Assembly (NCBI GenBank): GCA_023653785.1 | Contig: JAMKCH010010151.1 | Span: 1-64,000 of the forward strand | DNA length: 64,000 bases | From: Ophioderma brevispina | Lineage: Eukaryota > Echinodermata > Ophiuroidea > Amphilepidida > Ophiodermatidae | Direction: 5' to 3' | In this document: piece by piece, positions 34,840 to 47,984 of the stretch | Position numbering within the stretch: the first letter of the stretch is position 1 | Layout: each line of letters opens with the position of its first letter | Program-made: the position numbers and the translations under genes | Notes under the pieces: model-generated | Databases searched by the model: none | The model's input: only the letters and a program-made list of their open reading frames with translations | What the model was told of the DNA's origin: nothing

Positions 34840-35205
34840 TAAAGTTTGTAAAGGTGCAACGAGAGATTTTGAGGACCCCCAAAATATTGTGTCATAATAG
34901 TAATTTCATGTAGATTAGACACTCAATAGATTTCTTACCTTGTATTTCCCAACAGAACGGTTCTTAAAAGGAGAAACAAGGCTATTTTGATTTGCTTATA
35001 TTTCATTGATAAAACAGGCTGAATTTCGTAGGTGCTCCTATACGAAATTCGAAATTTCAAAATTTTCAAAAAACTAAAAAATTAAAAAAAAATCAGCTTA
35101 ATCCTTTCAGATGAGGATTTTTTTATGGAATGCTTTACCACATGAGCCAATCAGTACTTTCAATTTTTAAGGGACACCTGATATGTGAAATCTCTCGTTG
35201 CACCT
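34840..35205 (+). repeat. Dispersed repeat, second copy of 3330-3695
   Basis: Collinear with the first copy. Preceded by a local direct repeat of GTGCCCAATGT.GGTCGACCAAT (34682 and 34791). Confidence 0.7.
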
Positions 35206-35675
35206 TAAACTCTACTTCAAAATGGGGTTGAAATATTGGCACAGAACATTAGTTAGGGATGGGGTTTTTTGCGGTGTAAGTCCATTTCTAACATTCATCA
35301 AGATGTAAAAGTTTTTCGACTTAATCGGGTCATAAATGGTTTAAGTGTTAAACAATTGGGTCCAATGATACATGGATTAAGCTGTGATTGTTGGTCTTAC
35401 TTCAACCCCCTTTTCCCTACCCCCCCCCCCCCCGAAAGATTTTTGATGCGATGCCAAAACAATTATAGGGTCTAACCCCAACATATGAGTGAGCCAATTA
35501 TATTTTTCATCAGTACATTGCATGTGTCAAACCATAACAAAACCTCGTGCCCCACAATCAAAATTCTGGCTACGCCTATGGCTGCCACTGCCCCCTTTGC
35601 CCTCACATCCTCCTCTCTCTAACCCCAATTAAGGAAATGTTAACCTTGCCCACTCGCTCGCCACATAATCCCAAC

Positions 35676-36040
35676 CAGTGGCGTAACCAGCTTTTTATCA
35701 GGGGGAAAGGGGGTGGGCACATATATTTCCAGGAGGGGCAAGCATACAATTCAAATTAGTACAGATTTATTTGTTTTCACTGGTGTGTGTGTGCAAAATT
35801 CACTAATTTTTCAGGGGAAACAGGCGCGGATCTAGGGGAGGGGCGGGAGGGGGCGCGGCGCCTCCCGGTTAATTCTGCAAAATAAGCCCATTGTGGACAA
35901 GTTTAGCCTTTCAGCCCCCCGATTAATTTGGATCGTTTTTCAAATCCTGGATCCGTCCCTGGGGAAAGAGGGGGGCAAGATCACCGCAACCCAACATAGG
36001 GGGAAGCTCCACCCATAACAGGCACTGGGGAAGCCACTGA
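35676..36040. mobile_element. CAGTGGCGTAACC-ended element, probable
   Basis: Begins CAGTGGCGTAACCAGC and ends near GGGAAGCCACTG, a shortened inverted match. The interior is G-rich with AT patches and no coding frame. The same terminus occurs at 44684-44884 and 44978, and a related GGGCGTAGCCATAGGGG at 37333. Confidence 0.45.
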
Positions 36041-36539
36041 TCCCAACTGATTCAGCATATAGGCCTATTCAGCTAAATACAAAATTGCACTTGGTAATTA
36101 CTACAGTGCAGTTCCAAAGCTGCATGTTTCCCCGCATGTTTCCCACCGCATTTCCATTACGTGAATTTAGTCAGAAATTGAGCAAAAAAAAGTAGCTGTG
36201 TCTTACAAGACTTATGAAATACTTACGGTCCATTTCTCATTAGACTTACCCATTTCAAATCTAGCCCAAATAAGGGAAGAAGTTAAGTCGGTTGGAAGCG
36301 TATAGCAGTATGCTTCTAAAAATAACTTGCTACAAGAAAGCTCGAAGAACTGTAGACGGGAATGCGTTGGCGCCTTTTCTTGTTTGACGTTCCCTCTCTT
36401 TTAGCTTTAGGGTAGGGCTCAACACTTCACGGATTTTTGTGATAGGTCAGGAGTAAATCCATGACCGAGGAGAAAATTCTTTTCAATCTAACTAATCTGT
36501 CTGATATGTCCCTCACTCAATCCATCACTCTATCTCTCT

Positions 36540-36605
36540 ATATCTGGCATCCATCCATCATCCACCCATTTATCCATGCATCCATCCAATCAAGCGATCG
36601 ATCGA
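36540..36605 (+). repeat. CCATCCAT-type simple repeat
   Basis: Interrupted CATCCATC units followed by GATCGATCGATCG. Confidence 0.7.
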
Positions 36606-37089
36606 TCGGGAATGTGCGTGTCTTACTTCTTACAGTGAAGTTTTTAGCTAGAAATAATAACCCCCCCCGGGAAGAAGAGTCCAAGATGAAACAAATGGTT
36701 TATTGAAAATGGAAAAAAAAAGTGATAGGGGGAACCTGTACATGAGCCTTGGTGTAAACCATCCGACAAGGGTTCCGGTGGTGAGCCTATATAGGCCTAT
36801 GAGACTACAAACGGATGAAATGGTACCCTGTTCGAGACCAGTATGTTAAAATGGTTACCCTAACCCGGGACCCTAACCGAAACCAGACCTTAGCATATGT
36901 TCAAAAATTGAACATCTATCAGAGCCCTCGTATCGAAAACATTCCAATGGTGGGGGGGGGAAAATTTTTTTGTTCAACCTGGGGATTTTCAATCATTTGA
37001 GCATGTTGTGAGTAGTACACCACCTAAACATCATTCTAAAATGATCCTCCTGCTACTTTTATATTCTGAAGGTCCATTACCATAGTGTC

Positions 37090-38250
37090 CTGCCGCTTTG
37101 GCCCGTACGCCGCGTTGGCAAGATTTGAGCTATTAATAGTCAAGCGGCGAATATCGCTTAACTCAATGCGATTTGCCGCTTTGGGCAAAGCGGCAGTCCG
37201 AGCGGCAGGGAGATCGATTTAATGGCTCGACGCTATGGGCCGCTTGGGTCACCCCTATACGATTCTGACATTTTTTGCGTATGTGGACATAAATTGCATC
37301 ATCATCATCAAGCGGCAGAGCGGCAATCAGTGCCCGGCCACGGGCGTAGCCATAGGGGCAGGGGGGCACGTGCCCCCCCGACCGTGATGTTTCGTCGGTA
37401 CATTACGGTCCGTCCGTACATACATTTGTCTACAAGGTGTATAAGCTGTTGTTTTGAGGGTGTTAATTGTTTGTAGAGTCATACTACTAGACAATACTGT
37501 ATTGTCTATACTGTTTTGACGTTGGTGACGGGCGCCGCTTTTCCCAAAGCGCATTGAGTTGACTTGAGTTCAAAAGAGCGATTGTCGCTCATGACGTAGT
37601 TCCAAACGATACTCCGCTTGGACTATATAGCTCAATCCTGCAAGCGGCGACACCAAGCGGCTTGCCGCTGAGCGGCAAGCGGACATGACATATGTAATGA
37701 CCTTTAGAATCGCTTGCGGTGAAACCAAGCGGCAAAGCGTCGAGCCAAATAATCGATCTCCCTGCCGCTCGGGCTGCCGCTTTTTTCAAAGCCGGGCAAA
37801 TCGCATTGAGTGACTTGAATTTAAACTTTGGGAGCAGTACCGCTCGATGACGTAGTTAAAGCGATTGGGCCGCTTATTGACTCTATAGCTCAAACTGCAG
37901 CGGGCGTTTTTCACCAACGGCATGACCACTATGCAATGACCTTCAGTCAAGCGTCATCGACCGGCCCCGCCAAAAGTCAAGAGTTATATTATATATAACT
38001 CTAGTCCAAAGGTGAATTCAAGTTAACTCAACTGCGATTTGCGCTTGGACCAAAGCGGCATCAGCCCGATCGATTAGGTCATACATAGGGTAATATATGC
38101 CGATCTACCGCTTGCAGCTTGTATGTGCAATTGACGTCACTACGCAATAATGTCAGAATCGCTAGCGGTGACCAAAGCGGCAAAGCGGTCAAGCGATCTG
38201 GTTCGATTTGGGGCCATTGGGGATTTCCAAACGGTAATTGGGAACTGCTA
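37090..38250. repeat. GCCGCTT/AAGCGGC-rich inverted repeat cluster
   Basis: AAGCGGC or GCCGCTT occurs many times. A block at 37160-37222 (CTCAATGCGATTTGCCG..GAGCGGCAGGGAGATCGAT) is the reverse complement of 37748-37810, and direct relatives with GCATTGAGTTGACTTGA and CTCATGACGTAGTT lie at 37550-37610 and 37805-37870. A G-rich GGCGTAGCC insertion (about 37330-37530) interrupts it. Non-coding. Confidence 0.7.
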
Positions 38251-38525
38251 CGTGCATTTACTATGGCAGTCGCTATCTCAGTGACATTACAAACTCTCAC
38301 CCTTAAACCTTCGTTAATTCAAAGGATCTATAATAATCTCATGATAATTTAGGGAAAAAATATTGACGGTAAATCCATCGAGTTTAGTGGATTAACCTGA
38401 AGCAAAACGTGCCATTTCCAATTAACGGTCTTTTAAGATAAATATTCGTGACCAGCTCCTTAGTCAAGTACTTTGTCCGTTGGGATGTGTGTTGAGGCCA
38501 CTGACCGGTTAACCACTTAAAATAC

Positions 38526-38682
38526 GTGGTCAATTATTGCACCGACTAAAAAATAAAATGACCCCAATTTGAGCTAAAACAACTAATTTAAAGGGTTAAA
38601 TATTAACCACGAAAAGCAAAGAGTTATTTTACTGACATGGGGTCATTTTTTTGTAGTCGGTGCATAATTGACCCAAATCTGA
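38526..38682. mobile_element. Fold-back element (MITE-like), about 157 bp
   Basis: GGTCAATTATTGCACCGACT at the left and its complement AGTCGGTGCATAATTGACCC at the right, continuing through TGACCCCAATTT / ACATGGGGTCA. Non-coding. Confidence 0.75.
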
Positions 38683-38699
38683 AGGCAAAAAGATGTGTT

Positions 38700-41600
38700 C
38701 ATGTTGATGTTATGAGCGGAACGTGACCCAATTTGGTCGACCATATTACTTTTAAATAGGCCACTTTAAAATGGGGATTGCATTTTTTGCATTTTTTTTA
38801 GCTCGTATATCAAAATGGATTGGAAAATCGCCGATAACTTTACAGAGATGTTGTTTTGGGTTCAAAGTTATTCAATCGAGATGAGGATTAACAAAATCAA
38901 ATGGGACATCTTTGGTTTTTTGTTTACCCTTTCCAGTGACTGTCCTCTTTTTTGGACCGTGGATGCTGCTCGTAAGGAACTATATCATTTTCAAAACGGT
39001 AATACAATTTATAAAAGTGCGATAAAGTAAGATTGTTTTAAAATCTGTGTGACCTCGAAGTACTTCTGTTATGATCATAAAGTGACATGAGGAGATTGTT
39101 TTAGAATAAAAATTTTTCTCAAATTGCATTGATCGGTTGTAGATCCTACCAAGGAACTTTCGAAGATTTGTTGGACAAACAGAACGAAAGAAAACCGAAC
39201 AAACCTTGTTTTGAATGGCTTGCTATACTCATCGCCCCTATAGGAACCATGCTCTGACATGTCTGTCGTTGCACGACCAGAAAGTACTCAATCATCATCT
39301 ATTACATAAAGGACGGGCGTATTCGGTTTATTCACTTCAGGTGTGAATATTTAATCTCCATTTTATAATAGAAGCATCCAAAAACATGTTATATGCTAAA
39401 AACTGGGTTCAAAAAAATTAAGGGCTTCTCTCTGGAAACTGTCCTCGTCTCTTTAAAGTGTTGACTACATTGGGCGGGCTATTTTAAAACATTATGGCCT
39501 AAATCTTCTCGCGTGTATGTTGTTCTTTCAAAAAATTTAACAAAGAGTGAGTGAGTCGCAGTAAGCGCAAGAAAAAGAAAAAAGTTGGTCTCAACTTCCC
39601 ACTGGTATATAGGTAAGAAATTATTTACACCATTCTTTTCAAGCAGACGATAACATTTTTTTAACTGATTAAAAAAAATGGTCTAAGAAAAAACATGACT
39701 TAGTGGTCTAGGAAATGCAATAAAAGAAAAAAATTTCCTCATAGCTTTTTTAACTAAACACAAGAAAAAAAAAATGGCGGATGAGAAGTGTGATGATGAA
39801 TGAAAAAAGAAATGTTTTTTCCTTTTTTGGCCTAGGAAACGCACAATAAACCGTAAGGCTCTCTTTCTAGTACTGTTGTGGCATTGTAGAACAACACACC
39901 GTAACACACTATACTGTGCTTTTCGAGTGAGGGAGGGGGGTACATGGTGGTAATGGTTTTTCGAAATACTTTTATACCCCAAACAATAATATTAAGCTCA
40001 TTTTGATAGGATAAAATTGATTTGGCAACTTTGCTTGGGATATCGCCCAAGCCTTTTAAATATTATCGATCGCATCTTGAATTCGAGTCTGCATATGCAG
40101 AATTTGGCAGCTAACTTTCAAGGTGGTTTGCGCTAGAGATTAAAGGCTCAAGGATGCCAGAAGCATGTGAGGGGTTTACCTCTCTTTGCTATATTTTTTC
40201 TTATTCTTCTCCTAACCGGGTCATCACAATTCTCAGGGGGTGAACCTGGGGGATTCTTCCGTGGACACAAAAGACTTGGGAAGGGGTAGTAAAAATGAAT
40301 AGTGGAAAAAAGAAGACAGTGTAAAAAATAGAACGAAGAGAAGGGAAGGCGAGCAAAGGGGAAGAAGAGAGAAGGCAATTGTATATATTTTCAGGTATTT
40401 GTGTTATTTGGTCATTTTCTTGTCATTTAGAAATATTTCTCCACCATGTTCCGATTTTAAAGAGAAACTCTCTAATCATGTCTGGAAAGGAGAAAAGAAA
40501 GAAAAAAGAGGGAGGAAGAAGACGAGAAGAAGAGAAAAGAAGGAAAGCAAAAGAAAAGAGGGAAGAAGATGAGCAGAGAGAAGAGAAAAGGAAAGGAAAA
40601 TGAGTTGTTACAAACATGCTTAAAAATAAATCAAAATACGACTCCTCAAAAACAGATTAATGCAATTACAAAGTTAATATTGACCAAAAAATGTATAATG
40701 AATACTCCTAGAGAAGCACCGAGTTACCGGTAAAAAAAAATTACTATTGTTTGAGCGGTGAATTTCGGAATTTTGAAAAAGGGGGCGGGGGGAAATTTTT
40801 AAATATATTTAGTATAGTGCCATTGCTCAACATATTGAATAAAAGCGGCTCAGCTCTTCGGAGGTGATCTACATAGGAGAGGAATTTCAAAACATTAAAA
40901 CAACAACATGGCGGCGGGCGGCGCGGCCCCCCAGAATACGGTTTCCCGGTTTTCTTGTAAAAAAAAACAGAAGTAAAAAAATGAGTGAATTTGCCGGCCG
41001 AAAGTGCTTCATATGCAAACATTCATGGATACTAACTCTTAGGTATCGTTATAGTAAGTCAGGGAAAAAATGTGGATCGATTTAAACGTTAGGCCATGGG
41101 AATGGAAAGGTCCGCATGTGCCGAAACCTGCCGCCGAAAATTTTCATTATTTTTTAAAAAATTCATTTGCTTATAAAAGATGCTCTACATCACATAAAAA
41201 CAAGTTTTAAATCATAAAACAGCTGGAAAAGGGTACAGTTACGCAGACTAACATGACTAACATAATGACATTGCGTCTCTGAATTGTAAACACATTTTGA
41301 GGTGATTGATCTGTCAGCTCTGGCTGGAGAACTGTGAACTCGCAAGGTCAACCAATAAAAATGTACCTAATTGAATAATTGAAACTAAGCATCATGCTTA
41401 TTGAAAAATGTTCGGACACAAATCTAAAACTTTCATTCTCAGTCATAGTGTGCATGTTGCTGGGAGACTGCGGCCTGTTACTCCCACTAACAGTCACTAG
41501 TGAGGCATACCCCCTGTCCCTGCTTTTTCGGAATTTGGACCTAATGGGGACAGTGGAGCTAAATTCATGTAAATAATGTGAGTCGTCGCTCGTGGCACAC

Positions 41601-43540
41601 AAGAGCGCCCGAATTGGTCGAATTACTACTTTATTTAAACAGACCCTGGCACAGAAAAGAACTAGTGATTCATCCATTTATGAAGAAATAAATTCGATTC
41701 TGTTAAAAACTCAGAAATTAATTCCCCCGCTAATGATACATAATTGCCGCTTCCTGTCAGTGACAGGCCCGGGGGATGCTAGGGGTCGATCAAGTACTTT
41801 ACGAAGCCGTTTTTTCTGAACGGGAACAATGGACCCACTTATGGTTGCTTTCAAAATTCCTTTTTAGAATGTACTTACAGTTTTCCTAAACGTCTCCAGA
41901 GACAGTAGTTAAAGGCCAAAGTAGCAAATCTATGAATAGTCACTATGTCGAATTGTTAGGGTAAAATGCCGACGAAAAGATCATTGAATATTACCCACAA
42001 GGTACCGGACAACTAGGCATGCAGTCTCAAGTTGATCAATGTCCCCCCCACCCCCCGGCTGCACGCCTGCTGATTTCGTTTACCATCCGGGATTTGGCTG
42101 TCAAAATTGCAATTTGAATGTTGGCGCTATGCTAAATCGTATTGTGTTTTACAGCCGGCACGTTGCACGTGAAGTGGCGCTACCCAAGCGCTCCATGGAA
42201 ATACATTTTTTTTTCCAAACAGAAATTTAAACAATTATTTTGAGTACCACAATATTCTAAATTCTTTTAAGGTCTTAACGTAGACGCGATTAATGAAAAG
42301 CTTACTGATAAAATTCATTGCTCTCGTGTACAGAAGGACTTACAGTCTGAGCTAGACTGCTAAACCTGTGATGTCATTTGTCTTAGCACAGCGAGTTGAT
42401 TGGTGACCGGTTCATCATGATGTCCCTGATGTGTAGTCTGCAATATTCGCAATCACCTAAGCTCCAAAAGAGCATTTTTGAACGAACGTGAAAATTGAAT
42501 ACGGGGATCGGCGGCCTGTCACCGCCGAATACGCCAATGACCTACCTCTTCCCCAGTCCAGTGGCCATTGAAGCGTCTGTTTATAACCCTTGTGAATGGA
42601 CACATGGCGCTGCCGATAGAATCCTGTCTATAAGCCGATGAAAATGCCGAGTTTTCCTTCAACGTGAGTATCGCATTGATATTAAGACCCCAAGTGCCTT
42701 AGTTAACATTAAATCCCTGTTAGTTTACTGCTCAATTGGGGCATATGTGTGACCAAACGTCGCAGGCATACTTGCTTCGGAAATGTAAGTAAGCTGTTTC
42801 GCCGGGATCCCATAATGCCCTCCCCCCGCACCCAATTAACCTATGGGGATACAATAGGGTTGCGGTACCCGAAACTAGGGGATTCCACAAATTGTGACGT
42901 GTGCGTTAAATCATGGAATGCGCAATAAAGGGAAATTTGCACTCATTGAATTTTGATACGAATTTCGCCCCACCGATGAGCGCGTAGTAAAAGACATGTG
43001 AACGTAATAACCAGCCATTCCAAGAGAACACCCCGCGATGACTTGACAAAAACATCGAGTTGGGCAACACAACTATACTACTACTCCCACCGATCGTGAG
43101 TCTGTCCGAACCACACTCCGCGAACGCTTCGCGGAACATCTACATACTGTTTATTTTCATGAGTTACAAAGTTCATCGAGCTCGCTCCAAAAACCTTAAA
43201 TGAGTCATTCATTTCAAAAACATGCAACAAGTGCTGCGTAATATTAATATTGTTTACGACACTAAACCATTTCCAGAAGACATCCCCTTAACTTAAATAA
43301 AGATTATAACACTTCATGCATTCAGTATTTGTTTGTCAAAATCCCACATGTTAGAAATCCGATGAGTGACTAATTTGACCATAGACCGAATGGTAGACTT
43401 TTTAACACAGGGACAAAAAACCGTTTAAGCTTACACTCGTATGTTAATACCCTTATTATAAACAGTCGCTTAGTTCCCATTACATTATTTCAACGAGGAA
43501 ACCCTGGTAGAATATAAGCACATTGCAAGTACCGTACTTA
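38700..43540. other. Unassigned, comparatively repeat-poor stretch
   Basis: Apart from a purine-rich GAAGAAGA tract (about 40485-40600) and a G(7-9)-containing patch near 40780, no repeat partners were seen. Frames at 41348-41677 and 42906-43139 (minus) look protein-like in composition but have no recognisable motif, splice context or relative, so no gene is called. Confidence 0.35.
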
Positions 43541-43549
43541 CAATGTATT

Positions 43550-44960
43550 CTTTCCCAAATTCCAAACCTCGATATTTGGAACAACAAGTAAGTACATCGT
43601 AAGCACAGTAAGTAAAGAGAAAAGAAGCGACAATTCGTGTCTCCTCCAAAGTACAAAATGTGTTTTTGATTACATTGTTGCTTACATTGTGCTTGCAGTG
43701 TACTTAATTTGTACTTGTTTTCCAGTACATATGTGTTATGTTGTGCTTGCCAGGTAAAGTATATTTAAGCAAAATTCAAGTACATTTTGCAAACTCAAAT
43801 ATTGTACTGAACTGTACTTGAATATGTGCTTGCTGTTGTTCCAAATATCGAGGTTTGGAATGTATTAGCAATGTACTTTTTAAGCACACTCGAGAAATGT
43901 ATTACATTGTGCTTGCAATGTGTTGACTGCTGTTCAAATATCGGGGTTGGAATGTGTCTTAGCAAGTACCATTTTAAGCACATCAAGAAATGTACTTACA
44001 CTGTAATTATGCCAAATGGCTGCGGCGTTCCAAATCGAAGGTTTGGAAGTGCCTCAGCGTACATTTTATGCACACTCGAGAAATGTACTTACATTGTGCT
44101 TGCACTGTGCTTGCGGCTGTTCAATTCGGGGTTTGGAAGTGTCGTAGCAAGTACATTTAAGGCACATCAAGGAAATGACTTACACTGTACTGCAATGTGC
44201 TTGCGGCTGTTCCAAATATCGAGGTTTGGAATGTGCCTCAGAAAGTACATTTTAAGCCACACTCAGAAATGTACCTACATTGTGCTTGCAATGTGCTTGC
44301 TGCTGTTCCAACTATCGGGGGTTTGGAATGTTGTATAGCAAGTACATTTTAAGCACACTAAAGAATGTATTAAAACTGTACTTGCAAGTGCTTGAGGATG
44401 TTCCAATATCGAGGTTGAATGTGCTCAGCAAGTACATTTTAAGCACCACTCGAGAAATGTGCTGACATGGTGCTGCAATGTGCTTGACGGTGTTTTCCAA
44501 ATATCGAGGGTTTGGATGGAAGTCCTCAGAAGACATTTTAAGAACACTCGAGAAATGTACTTTACATGTGCTTGCAAGGTGTTGTGCTGTTCCCAAATAT
44601 CGGGGTTTGGAATGGGTCTTAGCAAGTACATTTAAAGCACACTCAAGAAATGTACATACACTGTACTTGCAATGGCTTTGCTGCAGTGCGTAACCAGCGG
44701 GGGGGGGGAGGGAGATGAGTGCCCACCGCCTCCCTCAGCACATTTGACCCCACCCCCCCGCCAGCCCCCCAAATAAACGGACCTTTTGTACAGTTGTCTA
44801 TGGAGAATGGGCCCACATCCGCCCCCTCGGCACCCCTTTTGCACCCCCCCCCCCCACACTTGTAAAGGTATGGTTACGCCACTGTGCTATTCCAAATTCG
44901 GGTTAGAATGTGCCCTATCAAGTACATTTTAAGGCATATGCAAGCAATGTGCTTGTGCTG
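43550..44960 (+). repeat. AAGTACATTTTAAGCACA satellite, about 96 bp unit, about 10 copies
   Basis: Each unit has AAGTACATTTTAAGCACACT, GAGAAATGTACTTACATTGT, GCTTGCAATGTGCTTGC.GC and TGTTCCAAATATCGAGGTTT followed by GGAATGTG. Units degrade by small indels. Interrupted by a short element at 44684-44884. Confidence 0.8.
44684..44884. mobile_element. 201 bp MITE with CAGTGGCGTAACC ends inserted in the satellite
   Basis: The left end CAGTG.CGTAACCAGC and right end GGTTACGCCACTG are inverted copies. Satellite sequence (TTGCTG ... TGCTATTCCAAAT) continues on both sides, with a possible TGCT target duplication. The interior is C/G-rich and non-coding. A further left end (GCAGTGGCATAACCA) occurs at 44976. 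Confidence 0.65.
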
Positions 44961-45989
44961 TACTTGAATGACTTGCTGCAGTGGCATAACCATTTTTTCT
45001 AAGCAGGAGGAAAAGGGGGGCACATAGTTTCTGGGAGAAAGCATATTGTATTCAATTGGGTGAAATACAATATAGCCTTTATGTGCTTACACTTGTTATA
45101 TTGACATGTGGGACTACATTTCAAGGCAATTCTCCACGATTTTCCACTCGTTGTGAAGTTTCCTTTGTATTGGAAATGAAAGGATTGACACCAAAACTCA
45201 TATTAAAAAATTCTGTCTTTTGTCTCACAAAAAAAATGATAATTTTTTCAAACAGAAGTGTTAACTATTTTGCTTTCTGCACGTTGTCGTTGTTTGAAGA
45301 ATAATGTGTGGCGCACTTGACCACAATTGGTCATAGTTTGTCGCCCAAGTACAAGATTGTAGTTAAATTGTAAACCCAAACCAAGCACTCTTTTTATATG
45401 CAACTGGTGTTTGGAAACTACCAAGAATTTATGTCTAGTACCAGACATAACTACAAAGCAGGAAAATATCATCTAGGAAGCAGTCATTATTTGCAAATAA
45501 TGGAAGTACAGAATTTCAACTTTTTGTATGTTGCATTCACCTTTTCGCTTCCATTTAGGAAAATATTGTATTCCCATTATTAAATTTTAATTAAAATTAT
45601 TACAAAGTTATGTTACCTCCCTTCTTCTTGATGGAAAAAAAACCAATAACATGTAATCGTTCATCTCACAATTTTTTCAGAATTTCCCTACTCAATCCTC
45701 CACCTCCCCACCCCCACCCAGCATAGATGACTCATCGTAGCTAGTTCACATCAAATTCACCAAGGCTCAAATTTTCAGATGTAGGCCTAGAGGTGGAATT
45801 ATGTAAGTATACGGGTCAACTTAATCAGCCCCTCCCCGAGACAAAGGTACATTTTCTGGAAACAAGTTAGGCTCTTTAGTCTGTTACAAAAATGTTAAAA
45901 TGTATCACTCCAATGTTACATATTTAATGTGCAAAAAAAAATCACATACAGAGAATCTTGCTCCCGGAAAATGACGTTCATTTATTTAA

Positions 45990-46496
45990 AAGACGACCAC
46001 TGGCACATTTGAAAAATAGTGCGCCCCTCAAGATTTTCAACATCGATATTTTTGAATGGTTGTAAAACTTGTATATACAAAAAGCCCTCACCCCAAACTG
46101 ATTAAGACCAAATCAGCTTTCCTAGGGTAAACGGAACGATTTTGTAATTGCGTCGCCGGGGACGCGAAATTCAGGGACGACGCAAAACACACGCCGTTGC
46201 ATGTTTCCCACGCTATGCACATGTTTGACGGTCTATAACCTTTGTGGTTTAAAATATCAGAGCGTACGAGTCAAAAATATTCATGTACTATAAACACATT
46301 GTTTTGATTAAATTTATGGAAACCTTAAGAGTTACCACAAATACCTGGAGAAATCGTTATCCTCATAATCAATGTCCCTATCTGTTTTGGGGTATTTATT
46401 TTTAGGTGTAAAATATATCTCTGTTCTTCATGGCCTAGACTTCATTGGAGAGCAAATTGAATAATTCATATTTTGTGAAATGTGCCAGTGCCCGCT
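45990..46496. mobile_element. TTAA-flanked MITE, uninterrupted copy
   Basis: TTAA at 45986-45989 and 46497-46500. Ends are AAGACGACCACTGGCACATT and the inverted AGCGGGCACTGGCACATTTC. It lies inside the first 3.1 kb near-copy (45455-48537). Confidence 0.85.
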
Positions 46497-47264
46497 TTAA
46501 ATTTGATGACGAATTTAAAATGACATACTTTCATATGCATTGGGAATAGGGGAACATTCTAACTGTGTACTATGGAAGTTGACAGTTTTGCTGACATGTG
46601 AACTTTATAACGTCATTCTGACGTAATTCTAGTCATGTTGGTAATCATTTTGGTAGCAATGGAAAGAAGATGACGATAGCTATCATTGGCACCAAAATCA
46701 AGTGTCTGTGATATTCTTGTGTTGTACTAGACATGTTGGTACTTCTCTCAGTGATTTTCTCTATAGTAAAATCCCAATGTACACGAAAATGTCATTTTTA
46801 ATTTGTCATCAACTTTAATAAATTACATCATTTCAGGGAGAAGGTTAACTTTCGTGTATTTTTTTTGCACATTTAATGTGTAACATTGCAGTGTACATTT
46901 TACATTTTTGTAACAGTTTAAAGAGCCTAACTTTTCCAGAAAAATGTACCCTTGTCAGGGGGACTTATTAATTTTGACCTGTATATTTTGTCATAATGTA
47001 AATTAAGCTTGTTGTATGATTTTAAATAGATGTAAGATGTAATATGGCACCCGGGGTATGGGACTGAATATCAACTTGAGCTAACTTGATGCAGTGATCG
47101 ATTTAGAAAGGGAATTAAATGTGTCTATGCAGCCACATACGCATCAAAGTCTACCTTTTATGTAGCAAACCTACACAACAATTTAACCATGTGATAAAGG
47201 CCGCCAGTCAGTGATGTATTGGAGGGTATATATGCTTTTATACGCCGTGTACCAAAAAGTAGCA

Positions 47265-47400
47265 CTTTTTTGCCTATTTGTGAGTATATACATGAAAAAT
47301 AGTAATTAGGGTATTATGCGTGCATGTATACGTGAAAAATAGTAATAAGGGTATACGCGCGTATACGCGAAAAAATAGTAATTAGGGTATACGCGAGTAG
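47265..47400 (+). repeat. GTATACGCGAAAAATAGTAATTAGG minisatellite
   Basis: Four irregular units of about 33-40 bp with GAAAAATAGTAATNAGGGTA and TATACGCG. The counterpart at 52095-52230 is in the second near-copy. Confidence 0.75.
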
Positions 47401-47984
47401 TCTGTGTGTGTCCCATCTAAGTACCTTATCTTCTCCTTGGTGTTTTGAACTTTCGACGTAAAGGAGTATACGTAAAACAAATTACCACCAGATCACTGTC
47501 GCCAGAACTATAACTTAAGTTAAAATGTGTCTCAAAACATGCACATTCTTATTACCAAATACTACAAAATTCTAGATTTTATACAACACTGTTACGGTGG
47601 TAATATACACTAGAGTACCAATTACTGACTGCCATAGTAATAGTACTAGTATTTTGTAGCTTCAGCATTAACTCACTACAGATTGCCAGTATAGTATAAC
47701 AGTATATAATATTATATAGCCTACATGTATACACATCTTTGCTCATGAGCATGCAAATAAAGATTCAAAATTTACCTCTTAGTTATACCACATTGAATAG
47801 CTGGTATCCACCACCACCACTGCTTGCATGCTTGTTAACCTGTACTGATGTTTAGCACCAAAACTTACTTGTTATATTGCCAAATTCACCCCATGCATCA
47901 AGCTTGTAACTGCCACGTCCACAGCAAATTTTAAAATGGCAGTTGACCTAGCCATATGACCTTGTCATGTGACATGCATAAATG

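Noticed and set aside
40463..40603. Lys/Glu/Arg-rich frame (MSGKEKRKKKEGG...)
   Set aside because: Translation of a purine-rich GAA/GGA simple repeat; no flanking exon signals.
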